A stretch of DNA of 64,000 nucleotides from Nageia nagi (Eukaryota > Pinophyta). Where the stretch lies: the NCBI GenBank assembly GCA_050084985.1, contig JBITNC010000001.1:150350001-150414000 (forward strand). Direction: 5' to 3'. Shown here piece by piece: positions 1 through 12,275 of this stretch. Within the stretch, counting starts at the first letter, position 1. Every line of letters begins with the position of its first letter. Both the position numbers and the translations under genes were made by a program. The notes beneath the pieces are model-generated. The model ran no database searches and was not told where the DNA came from. It was given only the letters and a program-made list of their open reading frames with translations.

Positions 1-1475
1 AAAAAGCTATTGAAATTAGAGGAAGATGTCAAGGTGACATTATACTTATTAGAAAAGTACTTATCCCCTTCATTTTTTAATATCATGATGCACTTAATAG
101 TTCATTTAGTAGAGGTACATCTGGGTGGACTTGTACAATTTTGATGGATGTACTCTTTTGAGAGGTTTATATACATTCATAAGTTTCATAAACCATTATT
201 TTTCTAATTTTTTATAGCATGTCATAGAAATAAGTTTTTTCTCATATTTATGAAGATTCATAAAAGTTATGTAAATAATCGAGCTAGGCTCGAAGGTTGT
301 ATTATCAAGCAATATATTGTCAAGGAAACTGTTTCTTTCTATGTAAACTGCATGAGAGGTTTAGAATCAATTTGCAATCACCTTTCATGCAACAATATAG
401 GGAGTGACAAAGAGGAAACTGTAGTTGATGGGAGGCCAACATCCAATGGCAAAGTATTTAATTTAGATAACATTTCTCTTGAGCAAGCCCATCAATGTGT
501 TCTCATGAAACTGGATGAAGTTTAGCCTTGGGTAGAGTAAATATATATTTATTTGTTGCTATTTTATATAATATAGGATCAAATATTATTTAGATTCAAC
601 TATGCTTGAAAAACTTTGTGCCAAATCAGGAAGCACAAGATGAGTATCAAGGAATCCACCCCTCGTGTAGTGAGAGATGATGCAAAAAAATCATATTAGA
701 GAATTATTCCTTCGATACGAAATCAAGTTATTGTGTTCACTTGAATACTATCTTCAATATTTGTAATGATCATCATGTAATATTTTACAATTATCTCTAA
801 ACTATTATTCTTTGTTCTAGTTTTAGGGAGTTGAATCGCAACATCATGATGATGAATCTAATACAATAAAATGGTTGGTACGTGATCTAATTCAAGTTGC
901 AACCATATTTTCAAGCTATTTGATCAATAATTATACATTTAATACTAAATATAGATGAACAAAGAACAACTCAAAATAATGGTGTATGTGTTGATGCAAT
1001 TGTTAGTTGTAGATCAAGCGTAAAAGATACAAACTAAGTTATTGAAATAATCACATGTTACAATGTTATTAAGGAAATAATTTTGTTGAATTTATTATAG
1101 TGGGAATACCCCTTGTTCAAATGTGATTAGGTGAATGTTCTTGATAATAACAGTGGAATTAAAATTGATGAAATGGGATACACAATGGTTAACATGAGTA
1201 GATTACAATGTGGGGATAGACTAGAAGATGATCTGTATATTCTAGCATCGCAAGCTAAATGAGTTTATTGTATATAGGATTCAATTGCAAGCTGTTGGTA
1301 TGTGGCTCTCATATCACCTCTAAGAGGGATCAAAGACACCAAAGCATACAAGGTGGATCTATTTGTAGGAATAGATTTGGTTGAACTTAAAATTTCTCAA
1401 GATGATAACACAAATGATGACAACATTGAATATGTATGTAAGGATATTGAAGGTACATTTATGGAAGCATGACTG
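1..1475 (+). pseudogene. CACTA (En/Spm) transposase, C-terminal remnant
   Basis: The left edge opens inside a TNP2-type transposase gene. Around 1-175 the reading frame gives LSPSFFNIMMHL and GGLVQF-stop-WMYSFERF, which fits DUF4218. At 250-340 the frame resumes with SYVNNRARLEG, the usual continuation, after about 70 bp that could be a decayed intron (GT near 183, TAG near 217). A second block near 925-1,470 has the order typical of DUF4216: GIKIDEMGYTMVNMSRLQ, then a column of residues ending ILASQAK, then a tyrosine-rich stretch and the final acidic tail ending at a TGA near 1,470. Several stops and frame changes make it non-functional. The catalytic DDE part lies off the window to the left. 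Family assignment rests on remembered domain patterns, not on a search. Confidence 0.75.
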
Positions 1476-1489
1476 CTATTAGCTTGTAC

Positions 1490-2140
1490 AAGCAAAAAAA
1501 GGCAGTGTTTGGTCAACTTACCACTTTTGGACTAGTTTTTTATGCTCATAAAATTTATGGGTTGGACACTTTCTTTACTTTTCCACAGTAGTTTTTGGGA
1601 TCATATGATGTATTTAAAATATTTCATATCACATGTCATCATTTAAATATAAAAATAATATGATTAAAATTATATGCTTTATATTTATGCTCAAATGATT
1701 TAAATATGCTCTATATTTATGCTCAAATATGTTTCGCTAAGTATTACAAGCATATTTTTGACAACTTACCATTTTTGGACTGAATTTTAACACTTGGAAA
1801 GTTTTTGAGTTGAACAATTGGTTTCTTTATCCAAGCCAATTTTTGGATCATATGGTGTATTTAAATCATTTCATATTACATGTCATAATTTATTTGTAAA
1901 AAGTTCTGATACAGGCCATGCAATGAAGGAGCCCATAACATGTTACATTATTTTCATTTGTATATACAACATGGTATGTACTTGCAGGTAACCACATATT
2001 TTTTTATGTGTTTGGCTAACATGATTTTATCAACTTACCACTTTTGGATTAGTTTTTTACACTTCAAAAATTTCTATGTTGAACAATTGGTTTCCTTATC
2101 CAAGCCAATTTTTGGATCATATGGTGTATTTAAATCATTT
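1490..2140 (+). repeat. CACTA subterminal repeat array, left segment
   Basis: Three copies of a motif reading CTTACCAYTTTTGGAYT start at 1,517, 1,765 and 2,034, each followed about 80 bp later by a block reading TGGATCATATGRTGTATTTAAA. Spacing is 248 and 269 bp. They lie just downstream of the transposase tail, the usual place for subterminal transposase-binding repeats of CACTA elements. The array is broken at 2,140 by an insertion and resumes at 5,027. The repeats are seen directly; their role in transposase binding is inferred. Confidence 0.6.
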
Positions 2141-2556
2141 TTTTTATTAGAACTAGTGGGTAAATTTGATATTAATCAAAAAAGAAAATCAAGATTTGAA
2201 AGGACCTCATACACCTTTTACAAAATGATAAAAAAATAGAGACTGCTTCCCTCTATCATAAACAAAAATAGTTGAGTAAATCTATGTGATGTACAGACCA
2301 TACAAATAGATAATATTATGAGAAGTAATAATCATCGTATAGATGCAGCAAAAAGTATTATCCTACTTAAAGTCAGTATGAAACAAAATGAAGCACTTAG
2401 TGTAAGCTATATCTATTTAATTACTAAAGAAAGTATAAGTAACATCATACATCATAGCAAAATTAGAGCCATCTTGGTTGTCCCTTAGAAGCATAGAGAG
2501 AATAACCTAATCCTAATTATTCATAATATTAATAAAACAAAACAAAGAAAATAAGA

Positions 2557-4334
2557 CTACCCTTGGTTTGTTTCCATGATAGAAGGTTTCATATTCTGAA
2601 GAGGTTTGACCTTAAAGTAGAAGGTTGGATTATATTGGGGTTGAGTTGATGCTTGAGGCTCATACAACTGATCATGCTAGAAATCTTAAAGGTTGATCTC
2701 CTCTCAGTTAAAGAAGTCCTCATCCCATTGCATCTTTAGTTTTTGGTGTTTGAATTTGTAGAATTTCTTATAGATCTTCCTATAGGTTTTTGCTCTTTTT
2801 ATCATGTTTTGACTTTGAGCTTCATGTTCATGTATATGGTTAAAGATGGGTATGGTTTCAAGGATCACACTCAGGTTCCCTTAACATATTTCAGCCTTGA
2901 GTAGCATTACATTATGAAAATGGATATTTTGAGGCATGCAAATGGATTAAAATTTAAATTTTATGTAGTTGGTTGGTTTAGGGTGCCTTCTAATGATATA
3001 CAAAACCATAATTTGGAGATTTAAGGGGTTTTGTTAAGATAGTTGACAAGGGGGATGGGAAGGGGGGCGGTAGTGACACTGGTGGCCTAAGGGGTTTCCA
3101 AATTCAAATCCTAAGGGGCTAAGTCTGGGTTAATAAGGGCAAATTCCATGTCTACCTAGTGGGTAGAGTGAGTAGCTTTTTTCTTCTTTCTTTCATAAGT
3201 AAATTTGAATCTTGAATTAGGCATAGGTTTAGCGATACGATAGGGAACATCGATTTCATCATAATTTTCATAGACTTAAGAGACCTATTCTCTTCCCTAA
3301 TAGGACTATCAAAAATAAGAATGGTACCAAAGATCATCTTACCTTTGATTTTCTTAACTTGAGATATAGACGTCATTATTCTCCTTAAGGGTGCCTAAAG
3401 TTCATCTACTTTGTTAAAGACTCCATCTCTAGGGTAAGTCTTATTATCCTCATAAGGCTGTTCCTTTACCTTTTTAATTCTCCAAATCATCCATAATGAT
3501 ATATTTATTATTAGCATTAGCCCTTCTCCACCTTTTGAATCAGATAGGGGCCTCTTCATTTTCCTCCTTTGCTTCATTTGGGTTCAACGTATGCATGTTC
3601 TAAGCACTCCCCTTGATATTCTATATGGTTTCTTATTATGTCATTTCCTCTTTACCCCTACCAACTTTCTTTCATAGCTTCCTTGAAGAGGTATGCCTAT
3701 CCCTTGGGTGGGGCTGTCTTTGTGCATAGTTTACCAATTGATGTTGGTAAACCATAAGCATGACTACCTAGAGCAAGGGAATTGCATTTGGATTGGCCCT
3801 ACACTTATTGACTGACTCTATAGAGAATTGAACAAATTGAGCAAAATTGATAGGTTCTCATGGGGGCTTGAAGTGGTTCATCAAAATGATGTGAGAGCTA
3901 AAGACTTCTATGTTTCTCTAAGCTAGAGTAATATATTTCATGAGAATTTTGCAAATTTTGTACAAAGGGTAAGGTAAGAATTTTTTGCAAAAAACTATTT
4001 TGTATTTTTCTAATGAAATTCACTTGCCTTCAAATTTTTGAATCTCATCAGCCTTGCTAACTTTTGAATTCTATTTTATGACTTTACCTCTGTTAGGGAG
4101 GCTATTAGCTTTAGCAATAGTTGAATCATTGAAATGAATTTCCTTTCCATGAATGCAACACATACCATTATCCCAGGTGTTGACAACATAATTCACCAAC
4201 CTTCTATTGTTACCAACCCTACATGCCTTAATGATTCTATCTAGACCTCCTCTATAGATGATTCTCTACACAATTGGGTCTTTTTTATCTTTACTAGGAT
4301 CATTGGGCTCAATAAACACCAATGCCCCTCCCAT
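2557..4334 (-). pseudogene. Unidentified degenerate ORF, about 590 codons
   Basis: A minus-strand frame can be followed from an ATG at 4,334 to a TAG near 2,557, with many stops and a few frame changes. It begins MGGALVFIEPNDPSKDKK. The middle has a compact hydrophobic block (FLPYPLYKICKILMKYITL), then a region rich in Lys/Glu, then a Gln/Pro-rich C-terminus. I do not recognise the family. The middle block is of the kind seen in accessory ORFs of large plant Gypsy elements, but that is only an impression. It lies 350 bp downstream of the LINE zinc-binding domain on the same strand and inside the same target-site duplication, so it is either part of that insertion or a further nested piece. 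Confidence 0.4.
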
Positions 4335-4684
4335 ATTCCTCTACTTTAAAGCTGGTTTGTTTTAGTAGTTTTTTTGTTCAGATGATGGGTTTATATAATT
4401 ACTGGTTTTCTTACTTAACTTGTACTCAATGCTATAATAAGCATAAAAGGTGGTAAGATATAGTTGTCTTATCAATTTAAATAACTTGGTCATACCATTA
4501 GATAATCTTGTCATGAGGTGTGTGGGGTACCTATCTCTCGATCCTTCCCCATCACATCCATCTCATTTACTGATTTGATAATAATTAATCATTAAAGAAG
4601 GTTTTAAAGTTACAAGGTAATTCTCTCTTTGATGTACATCCTAATAATCTCAACCAATCTAAGAATTATAATTATGGTAACCAC

Positions 4685-4963
4685 TTATGCTTTGATTTCC
4701 TTGTTTTCAAACATACAAGTATTTATTTGCTTCCATACCTGACACCATATGTGGCCAAGCACCATAGTCCAACAATTCTTATACCTCTTAGTTTTCTCCC
4801 ATGGTGTCTATTGTTTTATACATTGTTTGACATATTTAGGTAAAATCCTTTGTATTTTCATTCTTTTGCATAGCATATTCCAAACCTTTTCTATATACTC
4901 ACAGTGTAGGACAAGATGGTTAATATCTTCTTCTTCTTTCCACAACAAGCATCTATTGACCAT
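4685..4963 (-). pseudogene. LINE ORF2 C-terminal zinc-binding (zf-RVT) domain
   Basis: The minus-strand frame gives CLLWKEEEDINHLVLHC followed by a VW pair, the C-x2-C (second Cys changed to Trp-Lys here), H-x4-C pattern that ends the reverse transcriptase of plant L1-like elements. The tail WKQINTCMFENKEIKA ends at a TAA. One in-frame TAG lies near the middle. Everything upstream (endonuclease and reverse transcriptase) is missing, so this is the stump of a 5'-truncated copy at the head of the 2,141-5,016 insertion. Confidence 0.65.
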
Positions 4964-5026
4964 GGTAAAACCTCTTCTTTATATATTATTTATGTTTAAC
5001 AATCTGTTGACCATGGTAAATCATTT

Positions 5027-5720
5027 CATATCACATATCACAATTTATTTGTAAAAAAATTATGATACAAGCCATGCAGTGAAGGAGCCCACAATATCTT
5101 CCATTATTTTAATTTAATCATTTTGTATATACAACACGCTATTCACTTGCAAATAGCCATATATTTTTTTATGTATTTGGCCAACATGATTTTGAGAACT
5201 TACCATTTTTGGATTAGTTTTTTACAATTGGAAATTTTTTGGGTTGAATAGTTGGTTTCCTTATCCAAACTAGTTTTTTTATCATATGGTGTATTTAAAT
5301 AATTTCATATCACATGTCATAATTTATTTCTATTTTTTTTTTTTGATACAGACCATGCAGTGAAGGAGCCCACAACATGTTCCATTGTTTTCATCTAGTC
5401 ATTCTATGGTATGCTCTTAGTGATCACATATTTATTTTATTTTGCTAGCATCTGTCAACTTACCAATTTTGGATTGGTTTATGGGTATTTTATAGTGAAG
5501 TTCAAAGCTCCATCAAGATAGCTTGCATGACCAAGAAGGTAAACAACACATGTATTATGATTAATCCTACAATTGTAGAATATGCACAAAATGAAAAATT
5601 GTAAAGACTTTTAAGCAAATGCATTTATCAAGTGTAAAACTAGCTACATTATGAAACATAAAGTATCAAAAACCAATCCAAAAATGGTAAGTTGGTAAAA
5701 ATATACTTGTAATACTTAAC
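5027..5720 (+). repeat. CACTA subterminal repeat array, right of the LINE
   Basis: The motif CTTACCAWTTTTGGATT recurs at 5,199 and 5,459 (260 bp apart), and an inverted copy with TGGTAAG at 5,685-5,691 follows. The associated blocks (a phrase containing GCAGTGAAGGAGCCCACA and one containing TCATATGGTGTATTTAAA) also recur, so this is the same array as at 1,490-2,140. The inverted final copy fits approach to an element end. Confidence 0.55.
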
Positions 5721-5897
5721 TGTTCAACCCAAAAATATAAATGCTATGTTGTCTTACTTGCACTATAAATGTTGGATGTCTTCCCCCAAGATAACCTATT
5801 CAAAACATCATGAATTAGATAAGTCAGGGCTAGCTACATTTACAAACTCTTAATAGATATATCACCATTAAGCTTCATCATTGTTCATAAATGTTAC

Positions 5898-7675
5898 TGT
5901 CTTCCTCCAAAATAATACTCAAAATCTAGGTAATCTTACTATTCTTTATTCTTTATTATTTCATTTACCTTAGTACCCGAAATCCATGTATATAAGAGTA
6001 TCGAGGAAATCACCATTCTTTTAGAATCTTCATGTCTTGTATTGTTTAAACATTTCCCCCTTTTCACATTCCTATCCCCTAGAATGTCAAGAATCATTTT
6101 GTAAATAAAGTCATCCAAAAATTTTGTCTTTCTTCAATACTTGGGAAATATGTAAATAAGGCCACCTGGAGATTCTATCAAAACACTTGTGTTAAATTTA
6201 CATTCCTTCTCTTTAATAACCATAAATCTAGAATACCCAAAAATCTTCTCCAAATGCATTAAGAATTCATGTATCAAAATTGACTGGAATCATATGTGTT
6301 GCCTTTCTAGAAATCATTAACATGAAAGTCCAAGACTTGTATATATATGCAGAGTTCAACTTTTGAAAAATGCAAATAGAGACCAAAGATTTCAAAGCAT
6401 GACATCATAATTTTCAATCAAAATAAGTAGGTCTCAAAATAGATAGTAGGCACCATAGATTCTTGAAGATCATTGATAGAGCTCAATAATTTGAGGAGAT
6501 GATGTCATAAATTATTATGAAAATCAATGGGTCTCAAAGAAAACTAGATCATCAACAAAGCTCAAAAGAAGAACATAGATCCTATCAAGGGAATAGAAGA
6601 GTAATGTATGAGAAAGAACACCCAGGTCCACTTCATCTTAAGTGTTTGACCCTTGGGGCCCTGTTAATGTGTCGACACCAACTCATTTCCACATAACAAT
6701 GGTAGTTCTTCTCGATTTAAGCAAACATAATATCTACCAACCATCATTACTTTGATTACTAACATCCATAATATACATCATGAAGTTTGCATAGAAGTAG
6801 ATGGAGGCTAATAAAATAGATAATCAAATCATACCAATCAATGTGCAATCAAATAATTGCTCAATCTACCACAATACCACTTTCAATTAGCAACAATGCT
6901 AAACTCAATTAGCTATAGGGTTTTGGAAGGAGTAGTCAATGACATACTAGAAGATTATGCCTTTATGGACATGGTTGATCAAAAGTTACAAATCTCCAAA
7001 ATATTTAGAAAATTTGGATAGTTAATATTGATTTAAACTTGTATTTTATACAATCTAGCACAGTTGTAACATTTAGGTAAATAACATTATTGTAGCTATT
7101 TCATTCAATACTAGTAATAATGTATGTTAATGAGATCCAACCATCCAAAAGGGGAGGAAGTTGTATAAATAGCTAGTTTTAGAAGTTAGAAATGTCAAAC
7201 ATTCTAACAAATTTGCCTGATCTATAAGAGCAATTCACACATGATAATACAAATAGATAATGCTTTACCCTCTTGCAACAAAGTGGTTGTTATTGCTTTT
7301 ATGAATGTTGTGTATGAAATGTTTACTTCAAATTATGGTTATGTATTATGATTGCAAGACCCCAAGGGTGAGGTAGTTTACTATTCTTAATCTTGGTTAT
7401 GGATTATCGTTGGTGCTGCACTACCTGGGTTGTAAATTTTCTATTTTAGTTATTCATTTATCTATCTCTTTCCTGTTACTCTTTACCTTTTTATCCCTTT
7501 TCTGTTACTTTTGACCTTAAACATAGATAGGAGTCAACTTATAACTTGAAGATTGAGCAAAATATTCACACAAGCGCACTCCCACCACCTTCTGCTCTTT
7601 CAAGGAATCTATTATTGTGATAAGTGGAGAACATAATCAGACCAAACCCTTGAAGTTACACTATACTGATCAATA
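5898..7675 (+). repeat. 5' LTR of the Gypsy element
   Basis: Begins TGTCTTCCTCC and ends with a TA where the partner LTR has CA. A TATAAATA box sits at 7,164-7,171, inside GGGGAGGAAGTTGTATAAAT, and is a likely U3 promoter. Length equals the 3' LTR exactly in spite of many substitutions. Confidence 0.9.
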
Positions 7676-7704
7676 GTAGACCTGTTCCATTTTTGGCATG
7701 CTCA

Positions 7705-8163
7705 TGTTAGAATTTGTAATGAAATATTATGAATATCTAAACTCCTTGTAAATTCAATTAATCACTTAAAGGATATGTAGATACCTTAAGGGATTAATTG
7801 AATTCTTTATTATGTAGACTTTGACTTTACCATGTGGTTAGTTGGTAGGTTAAAGTTAGGTGATACATTTATTGTAACCCTAACCTTACCCTTGGGTTAA
7901 AGGGAGGTTAGGGAGGTGCTCTCAATCTATAAATAGAGGGCCTCTCCTCTTGTAACATAACTAAGTTTTTGGAGTAAGATTACTCTACTAGTTGTGTAGG
8001 AGAGAAAGAGAATAGTTGTAAGAGGGGCATACTTGAGAATTGAGATACTAGTTGTGGATGTACTCCCAAGGAGGGAGGAACCACATTATATGTGTGTTAT
8101 CTTGTGTATGATTGAGTTTCCTAGTCTTGGTCCTTGAAGATTAGTTTAGGTCTAAATCCTTCA
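7705..8163 (+). repeat. 5' LTR of the Copia element
   Basis: Starts TGTTAGAATTTG and ends AAATCCTTCA. A TATAAATA box at 7,928-7,935 lies in the context CTATAAATAGAGGGCC and is the likely promoter, so U3 is about 225-250 bp. Confidence 0.95.
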
Positions 8164-8165
8164 AT

Positions 8166-8177
8166 TGGTATCAGAGC
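8166..8177 (+). other. Copia primer-binding site
   Basis: TGGTATCAGAGC, complementary to the 3' end of plant initiator tRNA-Met, two bases after the 5' LTR. This is the standard minus-strand priming site of plant Copia elements. Confidence 0.9.
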
Positions 8178-8301
8178 TTGGTGTAGAAGCTCTTCTTCTT
8201 TGTGTGGAAGCTCTTCTTGTTGGTGTGGAAGCTCTTTTTGGTGTTGAAGCTCTTATTCCTTCAATTTTAAGGTCTTGGTGAGGTAAATTCCAAGAGAAGC
8301 A

Positions 8302-11300
8302 ATGGTTGAAACCTTCATACCCAAGCATATACTCGATGGTTCCAACTTTGGAATATGGGAACCTCGTATGAAAGTTGAGTTACAAGCAAGGAAGCTGTGG
8401 CAGATAGTTAATGAAGACTTGGTCACTCCTACTGATGAGAAGGCTCTTGAAATATACAACTCAAAGAATGAGTTAGCAACTTCAATAATTTATCGTGCAG
8501 TTTCAGATGACATCCTTCTCATGATCTCTTCTTCAACATCAGCAAAGGAAGCTTGGGATAGGCTGAAGAAAATTTACCTTGGGTCAAAATTTTCAAGGAG
8601 GTTCACCATTTTACAAAAGTTGTTGCAATATCATCAAGGTGAAGATGAAAGTGCCTCTATCTACTTGAACAAAATCATTGACCTCAGGACACAATTGGTT
8701 GGCTGTGGGTGCAACTGGATCAATGATGAGTTCATGGTCTTCATCATTCTTTAAAGCCTTTCTACAAAGTTCAGTAACTTTGTCACGGTTATGGAAATAA
8801 GGCTCAATGATGAAGAAGATGTCATCTCTCTTGATAACCTTTCTAGACTCCTTCTAAAGCATGAGGAAACTTTGAATAAGAAAATGTTGAACCTTTCTCC
8901 AAAGGATAATAACATTGCTCTAGGAGCAACCAAAACTCCTTTCAAGAAAAAGTTCAAACATTATAAATTCAAAGATAACAAGTCCTCATCTACCTTCAGA
9001 AAATATGAGAAAAAGGGCAACAATAATGGCAACTTTAGGCAAAGGAATGACAAAGCTGGATCAAGCAATCCAACACCTCAGGAAAAGTTTGATAGAAATT
9101 GTAACTTTTATGGCATATTTGGGCACAAAGAGTATGATTGTCGTAAAAAGAAATTTGCTCAAAAAGGTAAGGGAAATGCAAATGTGAGAAATTTCAATAA
9201 TAGAAAGAAGAACAAGCATACTACTACTATTGCCTACTACTCAATGACTCAAACTATTTCAAATGATTGGATTGTTGATTAAGGATGCACTAATCACATG
9301 TGTTATGAAAAAGATAAGTTTGAAAACTTTCATAAGTACAAGAAGGATGCAGTTGTGATAGGTGATAATACAGTCCTTGATGTTCAAGGAATAGGGAGTG
9401 TGAAGATTCATGGAAAGACTCTTGATAATGTCTTTTATGTGCCTAAACTAAGGATGAATCTTATCTCCGTAATTCAGATTACAAGGAAAGGATACTCATT
9501 TGAGTTTACCTCACACTCCTGGTGTGTTAAGAAAGGACTTGCCACCTTCATGAAAGGATCAGTAAAGGATGACCTTTATATTGTGGATCAAGTTCCTTCA
9601 AAAATGTGTCTTGCTACAAATGTTTGTTCAAAGAGTAATCTTTGGCATCAACGATTAGGGCACCTTAACCATAAGAGTATTCAAGCTATGAAAACTCAAG
9701 AACTTGTGGAAGGTTTACCTAATATTTCACCCACAATTGGTCTCTATGAAAGGTGCATTCTAGGAAAGATGAATAGGCAAAAGTTTGAAAAAGATAAGGT
9801 AACTCAGGCTACTCATCCTCTTCAGCTTGTGCATTCAGATTTGATGGGTCTGTTTCAGACTAAGTCTCTAGGGGGAGCTTCTTATGTTCTGACCTTCATT
9901 GATGACTTCAGTAGGATGACATTTGGTTATCTACTTGAGCACAAGGATCAAACTTTTGACAGGTTTAAAGATTTCAACGCTCTTGTTGAAAATCAAACTG
10001 ATTTTAAGATCAAGATGCTGAGATCTGATAATGGGGGTGAGTATAATAGCTATGAGTTTAATGACTATTGTGTTAAACATGGGATCAAGTGGCAATTCAT
10101 AATCCCTTACACCCCTCAGCAAAATGGAGTTGTTGAAAGGAAGAATCAAACCATTATGGAAATGGTAAGGTGCATGTTGGGTAACCTTCCTAGTTTCTTA
10201 TGGGGTGAAGCTGTTCACACTACTATTCACACCCTAAATAGGTGTCCTACTAAAGCAGTTGAAGGTAAAACTCCGTATGAAGCATGGATAGGAAAGAAAC
10301 CTAACCTCTCACACTTTAGAGTCTTCGGTTGTGATGCATTTGCCTTCATTACCTCAGAGTAAAGAAAGAAGTTGGATAAAAGATCAGAAAAATGCATCTT
10401 TGTGGGGTATGATAATTAGCATAAAGGTTATAGGCTCTACTCCTCATCCCATAAAATAGTCTTTGTTTCTAGGGATGTCAAGTTCAATGAACTTCCTGAG
10501 GATACAACCTCTCATGCTGAGGTGTCTGATACAGATGATTCTTTGCCTGCACCTAACTAGTTGGATGATCATGTAGAGAATTCACCATAAGAGCAAAATT
10601 CTCCAGCTCAAATAATTACAAGGAGTATGACCTTGAATAACTCTTTATTTGCCAAAATTGATAATACGAATGAGCCATCAACCTTCAAAGAAGCTTCCAA
10701 GCAAGAGTGTTGGATGGAAGCTATGAAAGTTGAGTATGAGGTGCTCATGAAAAATGAAACTTAGGATTTGGTTCCTTATCCCAATGAGAAAAATGTGATT
10801 GGAAATAAATGGATGTACAAGGTCAAGTACAATTCTGATGGAGAAATTGAGAAATACAAAGCAAGGTTAGTGACCAAAGGATTCGCTCAAAAATATGGTA
10901 TTAATTATGAGGAAACCTTTGCTCCTGTGGCCAAGATGCCTACTATTAGGATAATCCTTGCTCTTTTTGTAGCTCAAGGATGGAAAGATTTTCAACTTGA
11001 TGTCAAGAATGCATTTCTCAATGGTGACTTGGATGTAGAAATCTACATGAATCAACCTGAAGGATTTATTCCAGATAGAAAAGAATCTCTTGTGTGCAAG
11101 ATAAAGAAGTCTTTGTATGGACTTAAGCAAGCACTTAGAGCATGGTACAAGAAAATTTTAGGATTCTTTGCAGATATTGGTTTTTCCAAGTGCTTCTCTG
11201 ACTCAGATCTCTATGTACTCAATCAAGGAAAAGACGTGGTCTTAATTCTCCTTTATGTGGATGATCTTCTCATAACTGGCAATAATATTGAAATCATCCA

Positions 11301-12219
11301 AGAGTGCATCTCCAAATTCAAGGCAACATTTGAAATGACTGATCTAGGTCTATTGCATTACTATCTTAGGATGCAAGTATACCAACATAAAGATTGTACT
11401 TATCTTAGTCAATTTAAGTATATATCAAACATCTTGCACAAGTTTGGAATGGAGGAGTGGAAATATGCTGCAATACCTATTTCTCCTAGAATCATTGTAT
11501 CACTGAGCTTAGATTCTCATTTGGCTGATGCTACAGCTTATAGGCAATTGATCGGTAGTCTTCTGTATCTGACTATCTCTTGACCTGATATTGCCTTTGT
11601 AGTGAATCTGATGGTACGATTCATGCAAAAACCATATGTTGAACACCTCAATGCTGTTAAGCAAATCTTGAGGTATGTGGCAGGGATAAAGGATCTTGCT
11701 CTTAAGTATTCCAAAGTGCCCTCAATTATTCTCTTAGGGTTCTCAGATTCTGATTATGGGGGAGATAGAGATGACAGAAAATCAACCTCTGCATATGTGT
11801 TCAGCATTGGTTCAAGTGCTATCTCTTGGGCTTCCAAGAAGTAACCTATTGTGACTCTTTCTACCATCGAAGTCGAATATCAAGCCATGTCTGTTGTCAC
11901 CCAAGAAGCTATTTGGCTGAGGCATCTTCTGAACAAAATTGGGTATAAGCAAAATGGCCCATCTCTTATTTCTTCAGACAATCAATCAGCTATCTCTTTG
12001 GCTAAGAATCTTGTGTTCCATCAGAGAACCAAACATGTGGGAATCCAAGCCCATTTTATCAGGGACAAGGTTCTAGATGACATCATACACTTGGAGTATT
12101 GTCCATCTACTAAAAACTTTGCTAATTTATTCACCAAGCCTCTTCCTGAAGCTCAGTTCAGCAAGCTTAGGGATTCTCTCGGGTTGGTGAAGTTGCCCTC
12201 AAGGGGGAGTGAAGTTTGA
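8302..12219 (+). pseudogene. Copia gag-pol polyprotein, one frame with nine stops
   Basis: One reading frame of 1,306 codons runs from the ATG at 8,302 to the TGA at 12,217 with no frameshift. Gag (UBN2-like) starts with DGSNFGIWEPRMKVEL and has a zinc knuckle, CNFYGIFGHKEYDC, whose second Cys is Tyr. Protease reads WIVD-stop-GCTNHM at 9,280, so the stop hits the active site. Integrase has HQRLGHLNHKSIQ, a damaged second zinc pair (YERCILGK), then the D-D-E core (HSDLMG, RSDNGGEY, NGVVERKNQ). Reverse transcriptase is uninterrupted from 10,765 to 11,580 with DVKNAFLNGDL and LYVDDLLITG. RNase H has the ADxK-like end KHVGIQAHFIRD. Stops are at 8,752, 9,280, 10,360, 10,417, 10,558, 10,588, 10,762, 11,581 and 11,842. 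Confidence 0.92.
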
Positions 12220-12275
12220 AATTTTGTTAGTGATGACAACTTCACCTCTAAGAGGCCTTTTTTGATTGTACATTC

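Larger units (their letters stand above)
2141..5016 (-). mobile_element. LINE-type insertion in the CACTA repeats
   Basis: The 10-mer TAAATCATTT occurs at 2,131-2,140 and again at 5,017-5,026, exactly where the flanking repeat array is interrupted and resumes. Removing 2,141-5,026 restores a regular 279-bp spacing to the next repeat copy. Read on the minus strand the insert ends in an A-rich tail (T-rich at 2,141-2,147) and starts inside a reverse-transcriptase zinc-binding domain, as expected for a 5'-truncated non-LTR element. A long second coding remnant follows on the same strand, so the insert may be composite. Confidence 0.55.
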
